Part shown: piece by piece, positions 31,577 through 40,896 of the stretch
Numbering within the stretch: the stretch's first letter is position 1
Layout: each line of letters starts with the position of its first letter
Position numbers and translations under genes: made by a program
Assembly: GCA_021846505.1 (NCBI GenBank)
Contig: JAJZWV010000003.1
Coordinates: forward strand, 53,866 to 117,865
Reading direction: 5' to 3'
DNA: 64,000 nt
DNA from: Bacillota bacterium
Lineage (GTDB): Bacteria; Bacillota; Sulfobacillia; Sulfobacillales; JAIMBI01
The notes under the pieces: model-generated
What the model saw: only the letters and a program-made list of their open reading frames with translations
Database searches by the model: none
Told to the model about the DNA's origin: nothing

Positions 31577-32322
31577 CTTGCCTCCCCGGAGTATGCTGCG
31601 ATTCCTGCGCGCCGCACAGGTGCGGCTGTCGCGCCCGCCATCACGGGCGGCCGGTGCGGACTGGCCTCCACCGGTGACGCCTCCTGCACGGCGCCCCTAA
31701 TCATAGCCGGGACGGGCCCCGGTGGAAACCGGGGCCGCTCGACGGGTGCGGGACGCCGCCGCGCCCCGCGATTTGCCGACCCCTCGACGGTGCCCTTGAA
31801 TTTCGTGGGCTGGTGGGCGAAGCGCAGTCCAGCTTGGGCTGCCTGGGGCCAGTGGGTCGCGCGGCTCAGCGGGGCCGCGGCTGTCCAGCCGTGCGCGCCC
31901 CATGTGACGAGGGCCAGAGGCAGCCCCCCCCCCCCCACGGTGAAAGAGCGGATCGCGGCGCTGGGGAGCTTAGCGGCGCAGCCGCGGGCCCTCGACATGC
32001 CCCCTGCTATATCGGGCACATGACTGCGGCTGAGGGCCGCTCCCTGAGGCGCCAGCCGCCATCGGCGGGCAGCGCAAGTGCGGGATGCCGGTGGTCCAGC
32101 GAGCAGGGAATACGGGGATCGGGATCCTCGCCGGGCCACCGCCCCCACTCCGCTAAGCATAGGGCCCTTCTCCGTGCGAGGCAGCGCCACCCGTGTTCGC
32201 CCCATTTCCACCCCGCAGCAGACATCAGGTGACTCGCGGCCAATACGGTCGACCCCCGCCTCGCTGTGCCGTTGCCCCGTCCACGCGGATCCCGGTTGCC
32301 ACCCGCGCGGCCGAATATGATA

Positions 32323-32354
32323 CCCTCATTCCGACCCACGGGTCGGAATGAGGG
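32323..32354. promoter_or_regulatory. Perfect palindromic operator candidate upstream of/overlapping the TetR gene start
   Basis: ccctcattccgaccc-ac-gggtcggaatgaggg, 15-bp arms with 2-nt spacer. Confidence 0.75.
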
Positions 32355-32362
32355 GGCAGGCC

Positions 32363-32950
32363 ATGCGCACCTTCACCAAGCAAGCCTCGGAGGTCCGCCG
32401 GCAAGCACTGCTGGAAGCGGCGAGCCGCCTATTCCGCGCGCACGGATACGCCGGCACCCAGATGTCCGCCATTGCGGCGGAGGCGGGCCTCAGCAAAGGC
32501 GGCGCCTATTTTCACTTTCCCTCCAAGCAAGCCGTGCTGCTGGCCGCGCTCGCCTTTGAAGCCGAGCAGTTCGACCAGCGGCTCCGTGAGCGGGCCGAGC
32601 AAGCCCCCGACGCGCCCACGCGGCTCATGCTTTACATCACGGGCCACCTCGACGCCTCTGACACGGACCTGCCGCTGGACCTTTGGGTGGAAGCGCTGCG
32701 AGTGCCGGAGGGGGTTGCCTTGCTGCGAGAGGCCTACCGGCGGGTTCGTGAGCAGGTGGCGACGCTGCTCGCGGACGGCGGCCGCGGCGCACCGAATGCC
32801 ACCCACCGCGCCGCGGCGGCGCTGGTCGTGGCGCTGCTGGACGGCCTGGACTTGCAAGCCGCCATCGATCCCGAGGCGGCGCCCAATCCGGCCCTCTTGA
32901 AGGAGGCGGCCCTCAAGATGGTGCGGGCTCTTACCCATGTTGATGAATGA
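32363..32950 (+). CDS. TetR-family transcriptional regulator
   Basis: RRQALLEAASRLFRAHGYAGTQMSAIAAEAGLSKGGAYFHFPSKQAVLLAAL (TetR HTH). Confidence 0.93.
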   Translation: MRTFTKQASEVRRQALLEAASRLFRAHGYAGTQMSAIAAEAGLSKGGAYFHFPSKQAVLLAALAFEAEQFDQRLRERAEQAPDAPTRLMLYITGHLDASDTDLPLDLWVEALRVPEGVALLREAYRRVREQVATLLADGGRGAPNATHRAAAALVVALLDGLDLQAAIDPEAAPNPALLKEAALKMVRALTHVDE

Positions 32951-34118
32951 GCCCCGCGGCCGGGCTCGCATGTTGAGCGTCGCCCTGCTTGGGTTTTTGC
33001 TGCTGGACGATCTGGTCCAGATGGTGCTGCTGCCGCTCATGCCGCCATTTATCCAGTTTCGGCACTGGGCGCCGTGGCAGGCGGGGGTAGTCATGGGCGG
33101 CACCGCCGTCGGGCTGATTCTGCTGAGCCCGGTGATGGGGCATTGGCTGGCGCGTGGCGCCCGGGCACGCCTCTTGTTCGCTGCCAGCGCGCTCGCGACC
33201 GTTGGCGCCGTATTAGCCCTCGGGCAGTCACAATCCTTTTGGGCATTTGCCCTCGCAGTGGGGGTGCTGGGCCTCGCGCAGGCCGGCTTGTCGCCAGCCC
33301 TCTTTGGCAGCCTGGGGGCCATCCTGCCGCCGGCAGAACGCACCGGCCAACTCGTGCTCGTGAACCGGGTGGCCATCCTGGGCACCTTGCTCACGCCCCT
33401 GCTGAGCGCCGGCCTTTTGGCGGTGCTGGGGCCCCGCGCCACGTTTGCCGCCTTGGCCGCAGCGTTCGCGGCGCTGACGCTGGGCGGCCTGTCCAAGGTC
33501 CCCGGCCGGACTCCCCGCCCGCCATCCTCGCCCGCGAACGACCCTCCGCGCCGCGCGGCCTTGTTTTGGGCCACACTGGTCATGGCCGTTGTGGGACTCT
33601 TCGAGGTGCTCCTGCCTCTTCGGCTGGCGAAGCCCCTGCACTGGACGCCGGCCGACACGGCGCTCTACTACTGCGGCCTAGGGATCATTGTCGCCGCCAC
33701 CGAGTGGGTGGCGGATCACTGGGCCTCCCTGGGGTCTCCGGTGCACCGCCTGGTCATCGCCGTGCTGTGGCTGCTGGCCGGGACAGCGGCGCTGCCATGG
33801 ATTCACGCGGCGTGGCCGTTTGCCATCGCGGCCTGGGCCACCGCGCCGGCCATCGGGCTTCTGTTGGACCTGGTATTCGCGCAAGCCGGGGGGACCTCCG
33901 ATGCCGCGGTCGGATTCGGCTGGCTGGAGGCGGCCCTAGCCGCCGGCAGCTTGGTGGGCACCGCCGGCGGCGGCGCCCTCATCTCGTGGGGGGGATGGCC
34001 TCTGCCGCTGTGGGTGCTGGGCGCAGGGCTCGTGGCGGTGCTGATGGTGCTGGGATTGCACCCCCCGGCGTGCGTGGCTGCAGCCCAGCCCGACCGCCGG
34101 CGCCGCGGGCACTCCTGA
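32937..34118 (+). CDS. MFS transporter, probable efflux, co-transcribed with tetR-like gene
   Basis: About 12 TM; overlaps the TetR stop; GVVMGGTAVGLILLSPVMGHWLARGARARLLFAAS. Confidence 0.85.
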   Translation: MLMNEPRGRARMLSVALLGFLLLDDLVQMVLLPLMPPFIQFRHWAPWQAGVVMGGTAVGLILLSPVMGHWLARGARARLLFAASALATVGAVLALGQSQSFWAFALAVGVLGLAQAGLSPALFGSLGAILPPAERTGQLVLVNRVAILGTLLTPLLSAGLLAVLGPRATFAALAAAFAALTLGGLSKVPGRTPRPPSSPANDPPRRAALFWATLVMAVVGLFEVLLPLRLAKPLHWTPADTALYYCGLGIIVAATEWVADHWASLGSPVHRLVIAVLWLLAGTAALPWIHAAWPFAIAAWATAPAIGLLLDLVFAQAGGTSDAAVGFGWLEAALAAGSLVGTAGGGALISWGGWPLPLWVLGAGLVAVLMVLGLHPPACVAAAQPDRRRRGHS

Positions 34119-34261
34119 CGCGGGCGGCCATGCGGGTCCCCCATGAGGCGCTGTCGCCTGCCGGTGGATTGGTTCGCGCCGGACAATCCCTGCCAGCCGA
34201 TGGCCGGGCCCGGTCATGCCCGCGCCACCGCCGTGGAGATCAAGTGGCCCTGGCCTCGGGA

Positions 34262-34856
34262 TCAGCCCGACAGCTGCCCGCCGAGATTCACCAGGATCGC
34301 TTCCACCGTCGGCAGCGACATGCCCACGCCCGTCACATCAAACGACGTGTTCGCCACGTCAAATTGAGCATAGTTCACGCGTACGCCGCTGGCGGTTCCG
34401 GCCCCTCCAGCTCGCGACGACGGCCTGACGGCCCTCAATCGTGACGGTTCGCGGATTGGGCACCCCCGTTGAATAGCGTCCCGGCGCTTCCAGGATGTTG
34501 GGCGACCAAAAAGGCCTCCCCGAACTGGTGTAGTTCAGCGTGACGAATTTCCTCGAATCCGTGCCATGGACGTGCGCGAAAAACGTAAAGCGTCCCGGCA
34601 ACACCGCGTGGCCGGGCGTCACGATGTGAAAGGGCAGTTGCTGTTGCGCTTGGCTCAAGGTGAGCGCCGGGATAGCACCTGGCCGGGATCCGGACGTTTC
34701 GCCTGGCGGCACCCTTTAAGCAGCCCGGCTGACGGGATGGTGGATGCCTGTCGCATGCGCGGTGGGCGTGGCCCATGAGCGGACCAGGAGCCCATCCGGG
34801 GCGAGTGCTGCCACGGCCATGACCCCGAGGGCCAGCCTAACGTGCGATCGCGTCAT
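34262..34856 (-). pseudogene. Secreted DUF4367-like protein, interrupted by nonsense and frameshift
   Basis: MTRSHVRLALGVMAVAALAPDGLLVRSW...SRAA*RVPPGETSG...LTLSQAQQQLPFHIVTPG...TVTIEGRQAVVAS then other frame RVNYAQFDVANTSFDVTGVGMSLPTVEAILVNLGGQLSG*. Confidence 0.65.
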
Positions 34857-35023
34857 GGCAACTCCCTCCCTGGCGCGTCGAACGGACATGCCTAAATCTC
34901 ATCAGATCATCAGGGTTTCCCTCGATTATAAACCCGTTTGAACCCGAAGGGCCCGCCAGCAGCCGGAGCGCGGCGGCACGCGCGCTGAGGATTCGGGGGC
35001 CCCTGGCCTCGAAGGCGCTCCCC

Positions 35024-35575
35024 TCAGCGGTCCGCCAGCAGCAGTTCACCGAGACGGCAGGAAAACCCCGGCAGCACCCCATCCTCCACGGCCGCGTCCG
35101 GATCCGCGATGACCCGGGCATTGTCGCCGGGCCGATGCTGCACCAACGTGCGCCGCTCAGGATCCACCACCCAGACCGAACGGACGCCCGCGGCCAGGTA
35201 CTGCTCAACCTTGCGGTGGATGTCGGGCTCCGACGAATCGTGAACCTCCACGGCCAGGTCGGGCGGGACGTGGACGAAGCCGGTTTCACCCCCGAGCTGC
35301 CGCACCCGCGCCACGGAGTAAAAGGCCACATCGACGCCGCGCAGCGTCTCGGGGTTATCTTGGAGATACACACCCAGCTCAGCGCCGTTTACTTCACCAA
35401 GTTGGTGGGCGGTGACAAACACGTTCAGCAAGGTGGCAATGTGCACCACCAGCTGACCATGCCGGCGGCCGGCCGGGGCCATGATGATCAACTCTCCCGC
35501 GTCGATCTCATACCGCCAGCCGGCCGGGAGCCGGGCCAGCTCCTTGGCGGTCCACGGCTCGGCCATTTTGGCCAT
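35024..35575 (-). CDS. Uma2/DUF820-family restriction-endonuclease-fold protein
   Basis: YEIDAGELIIMAPAGRRHGQLVVHIATLLN...RGVDVAFYSVAR...PPDLAVEVHDSSEPDIHRKVEQYLAAGVRSVWVVDPERRTL. Confidence 0.9.
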   Translation of the reverse strand: MAKMAEPWTAKELARLPAGWRYEIDAGELIIMAPAGRRHGQLVVHIATLLNVFVTAHQLGEVNGAELGVYLQDNPETLRGVDVAFYSVARVRQLGGETGFVHVPPDLAVEVHDSSEPDIHRKVEQYLAAGVRSVWVVDPERRTLVQHRPGDNARVIADPDAAVEDGVLPGFSCRLGELLLADR

Positions 35576-35927
35576 GACACACCTCCGTCGCACGCCTCTA
35601 TCCAATTATAGGCCGTGCCGGCGCGCTCTTCTACCCTCGCCAGCCCAGCCTTAGGGCCTCTGCCCGCGCGGCGAAGAATGGACGATGGCGTGCCGCCCCA
35701 CTCGTCAGACACCCCGGATCGGGTCGGCCCCGACGCGGCCCACGCCTCGGCGGTCTCGCGTTCCCGCGCGGGACCTGCTCGCCGCAGCGCGAGGAGCATA
35801 GTTCTGGGCGTCGGCCCCGCCGCGCTAGCTCGGCGGGCAGGGTGCGGCAAGGTGCCCTGGCAACGGGGCCGCCCGCTGTGGCGTTGACTGGTCAGGGCCA
35901 ATCTCGAGCGGGAGGGGATGAATCCGC

Positions 35928-37136
35928 GTGCAGACAGCTGGCCGTGTCACCGGCCTGCTCCTCGGCCTCGCGATGCTGACCGGGTGTGGCGCGGGGGCCG
36001 GTGCGTCCGCCCGCCTCCCCGCCGCCCAAGCCACCCCATCCGCGCCTGCAGGCCACACCCCGGGCCGTCGGCAAGCGCATGGGCGGTCCGGCACCCCCAC
36101 GGCCGACCTTCCCTATGTTTATGGCTTGCAGATGGCCACGCCCACGACAGGGTGGATCGAGGCGGGCGCGCTCTTTCGGACCACGAACGGCGCCGCCAGC
36201 TGGCACCAAGTGTTCCAGCGCCCGGGCGCGGTCCTGGCCTGGGCAGCGCCCACCGCGCAGCGCGCCTGGGTCGTCATGCAGACCGGCGCCGCAAGCCATC
36301 TGCAGGTGTGGGCCACAGCCGATGCGGGCACCGAGTGGCACGCCCAGTCCCTGGCCGCGCCGTGGCCCGTCACCTCGGTTCACCTCCAGGTCACTGCCGG
36401 CGGCATGGGATCCCTCATCGCCTTGGGGCCACTCGGCAACGGCATGCAGAGCGGAGGCGAGCGCCTGTGGCAAATTATTGGCGGCGCCCTCGTGACCTCA
36501 CCGGCCTACACCACGCGCAGCGGGCATCTATTGGACGCGTCGTGGGTCAGTTCGGCCGACGGATGGGCCACCGCCGCGTCAGCGGCCGGCAACGACACCG
36601 CCTCGGTCTTGCGGCAGACCACCGATGGTGGGCGCCAGTGGACGCCGGTGGCGCTGCCTCTGCCTGCAGGCATCCCGTCTCCTCCGGCCGGATCAAGTCA
36701 CTTCCTGCCCAGTCTCGCACTGGGACCGGCGCCGGTGTTCGTGGAGCCCCAGGACGGCTACCTGGCCGCTGCCCTCTCCACCGCGGCCCCGCCAGCCACG
36801 TATCCCGTGCTGTACCACACCACCAGCGGCGCCGGCTGGACGGTGCAGTGGCTCGGTCCCATCCACCACACCTTCACCCAGCTCCGATGGGTCACGCCGC
36901 AAGTCGTTTGGGCAGTTCTGGCCCCAGGGTTCGGCCCGTCGGCCACCCAGATTGGGGTGTCGGCCAGCGGCGGACGATCCTGGACCCTCGAAAGCGCCCC
37001 GGTCCCGTCCGCCCGCGTCTATGATTTGGTGCCGGTGTCCTCATCCGAGGCAGTGCTCTTTGCGCTCCTCCCCAGCCAGCAGCTCGCGGTGTATGCCACG
37101 GCCAACGGGGGCCGCACCTGGCAGGCTCGCGGCTAG
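35928..37136 (+). CDS. Secreted lipoprotein with BNR/Ycf48-like repeats
   Basis: Lipobox LAMLTGC; repeated LFRTTNGAASWHQVF / LRQTTDGGRQWTPVA / VSASGGRSWTLES / ATANGGRTWQARG. Confidence 0.8.
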   Translation: MQTAGRVTGLLLGLAMLTGCGAGAGASARLPAAQATPSAPAGHTPGRRQAHGRSGTPTADLPYVYGLQMATPTTGWIEAGALFRTTNGAASWHQVFQRPGAVLAWAAPTAQRAWVVMQTGAASHLQVWATADAGTEWHAQSLAAPWPVTSVHLQVTAGGMGSLIALGPLGNGMQSGGERLWQIIGGALVTSPAYTTRSGHLLDASWVSSADGWATAASAAGNDTASVLRQTTDGGRQWTPVALPLPAGIPSPPAGSSHFLPSLALGPAPVFVEPQDGYLAAALSTAAPPATYPVLYHTTSGAGWTVQWLGPIHHTFTQLRWVTPQVVWAVLAPGFGPSATQIGVSASGGRSWTLESAPVPSARVYDLVPVSSSEAVLFALLPSQQLAVYATANGGRTWQARG

Positions 37137-37366
37137 TCACCCGGTGGTGCTGCGCGGGATGCCGCAGCCCCTTAGCGCTGGCGGGGCTTAGACGCGGCGA
37201 GCCGGGCCAGCTCAGCCGTGAGAGATTCTCGGTTCTGCCAGAGCCACCGCAGGGCGGCCCCGCGGAGCCGCACCAGCCGGGTCCACGGGGATCGGACCTC
37301 CCCGGTGTCTTAACGGATCTGAGCCGGCCACGAGTTGCCCAGCCGCGAGCGCAGACGCAGCGGAAC

Positions 37367-38203
37367 TTAGTGGCGGGCGGGGGCCAGGCTCCCGCGCCGC
37401 TCTTGCTGGTAGGCCGCGACAAAGGCCGCCCCCGCCGCCCTCCACGCGGGCTCAGCGGCGTCCCCGGCGGCCAGGAGATTCCACGCGGTCAGCACTTCCA
37501 CTTCGCGGTGGGAGTAGCCCGCGTTGTCGAAATCCACCACCCACCGGCGGTCCCCAGACGCCAGCACATTGCCCCCATGAAAGGCCCGGTGGCACAAGCC
37601 CCACGTCCCCGTAGCCGCTGCCAGCCGCTCCAGCGCGGCTTCGGGCAGCGTTCGCACAGACTGCGCGGTCTTTGCGATTCCCCTGTCAAAGGCGGTCGCG
37701 GGCGACGCGGCAAGCCTGCTCCTGAAGGGCGGCCCAGTGGTCCCGGACCGCTCCCACCTCGAACGGGCGCGGCTCCGCCCTGGGCACTCGCCAAACGCAG
37801 ACCCTAGGTCATGCACGGCGGCCAGCAGGCGGCCAGCCTGCGCCGGATCGGCCGGGGTCACACGGGCAGGATCCAGTGACTGGCCCGATACCCACTCCAT
37901 CACCGCCACGACATGGCCGCCGGCGCGGGCCAACGGCTCCCCGCTGACCGAGCGCGCCACCTTCGGCACCGCGGCGCCTCGCTCGGCCAAAAAGGCGTGC
38001 AGGCGGATGGACCGCTCCGCCGCGGCCGCGGGCACGGCCGCCGTGTCATACACTTTGACAAACCAGTCTCCTGCGCGATGCGCGCGGTTCACCAAGCCAC
38101 CGGGCACCGCGGTCAGGTCTCCCGCGGCCAAGCCGTACTGCTGCCAGAGTGCGGCTTTAAGCCAGGCGAGCGGCTCGCCGGCGCTTACGCTGCCACCGGA
38201 CAT
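37367..38203 (-). CDS. APH/choline-kinase-fold phosphotransferase-like protein (catalytic Asp absent)
   Basis: NRAHRAGDWFVKVYDTA...VVAVMEWVSG...GLCHRAFHGGNVLASGDRRWVVDFDNAGYSHREVEVL. Confidence 0.75.
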   Translation of the reverse strand: MSGGSVSAGEPLAWLKAALWQQYGLAAGDLTAVPGGLVNRAHRAGDWFVKVYDTAAVPAAAAERSIRLHAFLAERGAAVPKVARSVSGEPLARAGGHVVAVMEWVSGQSLDPARVTPADPAQAGRLLAAVHDLGSAFGECPGRSRARSRWERSGTTGPPFRSRLAASPATAFDRGIAKTAQSVRTLPEAALERLAAATGTWGLCHRAFHGGNVLASGDRRWVVDFDNAGYSHREVEVLTAWNLLAAGDAAEPAWRAAGAAFVAAYQQERRGSLAPARH

Positions 38204-38316
38204 GCTCTCGCCCCACCCCCAACATCTCTCGCTCATCTCATGCGGGGCTGCCTGGAGCTTGCCATACTTGACACCCGCGCATACACCTCATATTCTATGG
38301 CATAGGAGGGATAGGT

Positions 38317-38634
38317 ATGAAAGGTTCGCCCTGGATCCCTTTGGTGGTGCTGAGCCTCCTCCAAGGTGGGGAGCTGCACGGCTACGGCATCGCGCGCCGC
38401 GCGCGGGAGCAATCCGAGAACCTGATCACGATGAATGAAGGCCTGCTGTATCCCTTGCTGCACGACTTGGAGAAGCAGGGACTGATCGCCTCGCGGTGGG
38501 ACCGCCCCGAGGCCGGTCGGGACCGCAAGTACTACCGGCTGACGGATCTGGGCCGCGGCCGCCTGGCCGAAGGCCGCCAGGAGTGGCGGCACCAGGTGGG
38601 GGTGCTGAGCACGCTCTTGGGGGTGTCGCAGTGA
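38317..38634 (+). CDS. PadR-family transcriptional regulator
   Basis: PLVVLSLLQGGELHGYGIARRAREQSENLITMNEGLLYPLLHDLEKQGLIASRWDRPEAGRDRKYYRLTDLGRGRL. Confidence 0.94.
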   Translation: MKGSPWIPLVVLSLLQGGELHGYGIARRAREQSENLITMNEGLLYPLLHDLEKQGLIASRWDRPEAGRDRKYYRLTDLGRGRLAEGRQEWRHQVGVLSTLLGVSQ

Positions 38635-39494
38635 GCGCCGAGCGCTGGAGCGGGTATTTGAATCAGGTGCTGGCTCCCCTGCCCGCCGGCGAAGAGCGGG
38701 ACCGGTGCCGCCGGGAGCTCGAAGACCACCTGGACGCACTCTACGCGGCGGCGCGCGGCGAAGGGCACCCGCCCGACCGGGCGCGCTCGGCCGCGCTGGA
38801 AGCATTCGGCGCGCCGCCGGAGCTGGCGGCCGGCTGGGCCGGCAGTGTGCATGCCGCGCCGCTGTGGCCCGTCGTGGTGTGGCTGGTGGGCTTGGCGCTC
38901 AGTGTAGTCCCGCTGGGCCCGCCCGGGGCGTTCAGCATCGGAACCGGAGCGGGAGCCCTCCCGCTCGCCGACTGGCTTCGGGTTTGGGCGCTCATCTGGG
39001 CGCTGGGCCACTGGCCTAGCTTTCGGGCGCTGCCGCAGCGCATCGGGGCGCGCTCGCTCAGGGGCCGCGGGCTTGGCCGGGGCACCTGGCGAGCCATCTG
39101 GCCGTTTGGCGCGTACGGAGCCGCCGTCGGCGCCCTGGCGCTTCAGCTGTGGCCCGCGTATCACGCCGGCGGGCCGCTCTGGCCCCTGTTCGCGGTGGGC
39201 TTGTCCGGGCTTGCCGCCTGCTGGTGGCGGGCCGGGCGCCTGCCGGCCACCTACCCCCTGGGCGCGGGGCTCGCCACCGCCGCCGCCTTTGCGGTGATGC
39301 TGGTGGGCTGGACGCTCTACCCCGCCTGGATCGCGGCACCGTGGGGCGAGCCCCTGACGCCCCTGGGCCTGACGACGGTGCTAGCCGCCCTGTTCTTTAC
39401 GCTGCAGGGCGCCCTGCTGGCCATCGGGTCCCACGCGTGGCCAAAGGCGCCGGCCGACAGCCCCCCGCCGCGCCGTGAGAGGGCGCCGGCTTGA
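38631..39494 (+). CDS. HAAS/DUF1700-like membrane protein paired with PadR
   Basis: WSGYLNQVLAPLPAGEERDRCRRELEDHLDALYAAARGEGHPPDRARSAALEAFG followed by TM helices; GTG start overlapping padR stop. Confidence 0.75.
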   Translation: MSAERWSGYLNQVLAPLPAGEERDRCRRELEDHLDALYAAARGEGHPPDRARSAALEAFGAPPELAAGWAGSVHAAPLWPVVVWLVGLALSVVPLGPPGAFSIGTGAGALPLADWLRVWALIWALGHWPSFRALPQRIGARSLRGRGLGRGTWRAIWPFGAYGAAVGALALQLWPAYHAGGPLWPLFAVGLSGLAACWWRAGRLPATYPLGAGLATAAAFAVMLVGWTLYPAWIAAPWGEPLTPLGLTTVLAALFFTLQGALLAIGSHAWPKAPADSPPPRRERAPA

Positions 39495-40252
39495 CTGCCG
39501 CACCTCCAGGCCAAGAGCGCCAGCTGGGGTTCTTGGCCCTCATTCGCCGGGTGCATCCGGACGCCCAGCTGCGGGAGGTGCGGCCGCTGGCTGGCGGCAC
39601 CTCCGGGGCCATGCTGCGCCTGGACTTTCCAGCCGAGGGCCGCGAGCAGTCGCTGGTCTGCCGCCAGCCCGCGGATGCGGCCTTCAAGTGTCAGGTGATG
39701 GCGCGCCTGGCCGCGCGGGGGCCCGGCGGGGATGTTGCTGCCGCTGGTGCCCGGGCAGGAACATGTGCCCTCCGAAGCGGTGGGGCTCGCCATGCGGCGC
39801 GCCGCCTGCGTGCTGGCCCAAGTCCACGCGGTGGACTGGCGCCACGCGGATCTTGCGCTGCTGCCCGAAAGCTGGCCGCTGGGCCGCGGCGGTGCGCCCG
39901 ATGCGGTGCTGCTGCACGGCGACTACTGGCCCGGCAAGTGGCTGTGGAGTGATGGTCAGCTCCCGTGGGTGCTGGATTGGGAAGACGCCCACGTGGGCGA
40001 CGGCGGGAGGACCTGGCCAACACCCGTATGGAAGTCTGGATTCGCTTCGGCGCGGCGGCGGCGCCGTTTACCGACGCCCATCTGGCGGCCGCCCTCCTGC
40101 CACAGCGGTCCGGCCTCGCCGCCTGCGACGCGTGGGCGGCGCCCCGCGGGCGGGCGCGGGTCCCGCGCTGGACGGCCGACCCCGGTGTGCGCGAGCGGCT
40201 GGCGGCGGCCATCAGCGACTTTGCGGCGTGGGCCAGCTCGCCCGGCCGCTAA
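39491..40252 (+). pseudogene. Aminoglycoside phosphotransferase-like gene with internal deletion/frameshifts
   Basis: N-terminal part in one frame (VRPLAGGTSGAMLRLDF), middle in another (LLPLVPGQEHVPSEAVGLAMRRAACVLAQVHAVDW...LLHGDYWPGKWLW...WVLDWEDAHVGD), C-terminus back in the first frame (REDLANTRMEVWIRFG). Confidence 0.75.
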
Positions 40253-40674
40253 GGCCGGCGGTAAAACGCGAGCCGCCGCTGGCCACGCTGCAGCACCGGC
40301 GACGGCACGGCGGCATTCAGCTTCTTGACCAGCTGGTTGCGCTGGCCCAACAGCTCCTGGGCTTCGCCATCCCGGCCCTCGGCCACCAGCTGGGTGAGGC
40401 GCTCATCGGCCGCGTCGACGGCCTGGCCGATGACGGCCCAGTCCGGGACGAACCCTTGCTCTTTTAAGATTTTCGCCATGAGAAACCCGCCCTCGCCCTC
40501 GCGAAGATACTCGGCCGACAGCGGCGCGCCCTTGCCGGCCACGTCATCGAGCGCACCGGTCCGCACCGCCTGGTCCAGCACCGATTCGATGCGCCCCTCC
40601 CCCACCGACGGCGGCAGGTCCTCGCGCAGCGAGGCAGGCCGTGCCGGCGGAGGCTGGCGCTTGAAAATGCCCAC
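40249..40674 (-). CDS. DUF1992 (DnaJ-homologue-associated) domain protein
   Basis: RIESVLDQAVRTGALDDVAGKGAPLSAEYLREGEGGFLMAKILKEQGFVPDW. Confidence 0.85.
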   Translation of the reverse strand: MGIFKRQPPPARPASLREDLPPSVGEGRIESVLDQAVRTGALDDVAGKGAPLSAEYLREGEGGFLMAKILKEQGFVPDWAVIGQAVDAADERLTQLVAEGRDGEAQELLGQRNQLVKKLNAAVPSPVLQRGQRRLAFYRRP

Positions 40675-40817
40675 GGCGCGCCTCCTCCTGACTCGTCTCC
40701 GTGCAATTTCATTCTATCTCATGCGGGCACCTCGAAGCGCGGCCTGCAAGCCAGCGCGGGGGCGGGCGCCGCTCGTGTGGCGGCGCCTCTGTTTGTCGAC
40801 GGCGCCCGATTCGCGCG

Positions 40818-40880
40818 TTGACTTTTGGGGGCGGTGGGATACACTGAGCTCAGAAACCCGACTAAAGTACTAGGGTATGG
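40818..40880 (+). promoter_or_regulatory. suf operon promoter with Rrf2/IscR-like operator candidate
   Basis: TTGACT-16 nt-TACACT then cccgactaaagtactagggtatgg just downstream, ahead of sufC at 40897. Confidence 0.5.
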
Positions 40881-40896
40881 GAGCGAGGAGGCAGCC

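Noticed and set aside
37164-37345. Minus-strand peptide fragment DTGEVRSPWTRLVRLRGAALRWLWQNRESLTAELARLAASKPRQR
   Set aside because: Could be a gene remnant, but too short and no family recognised.
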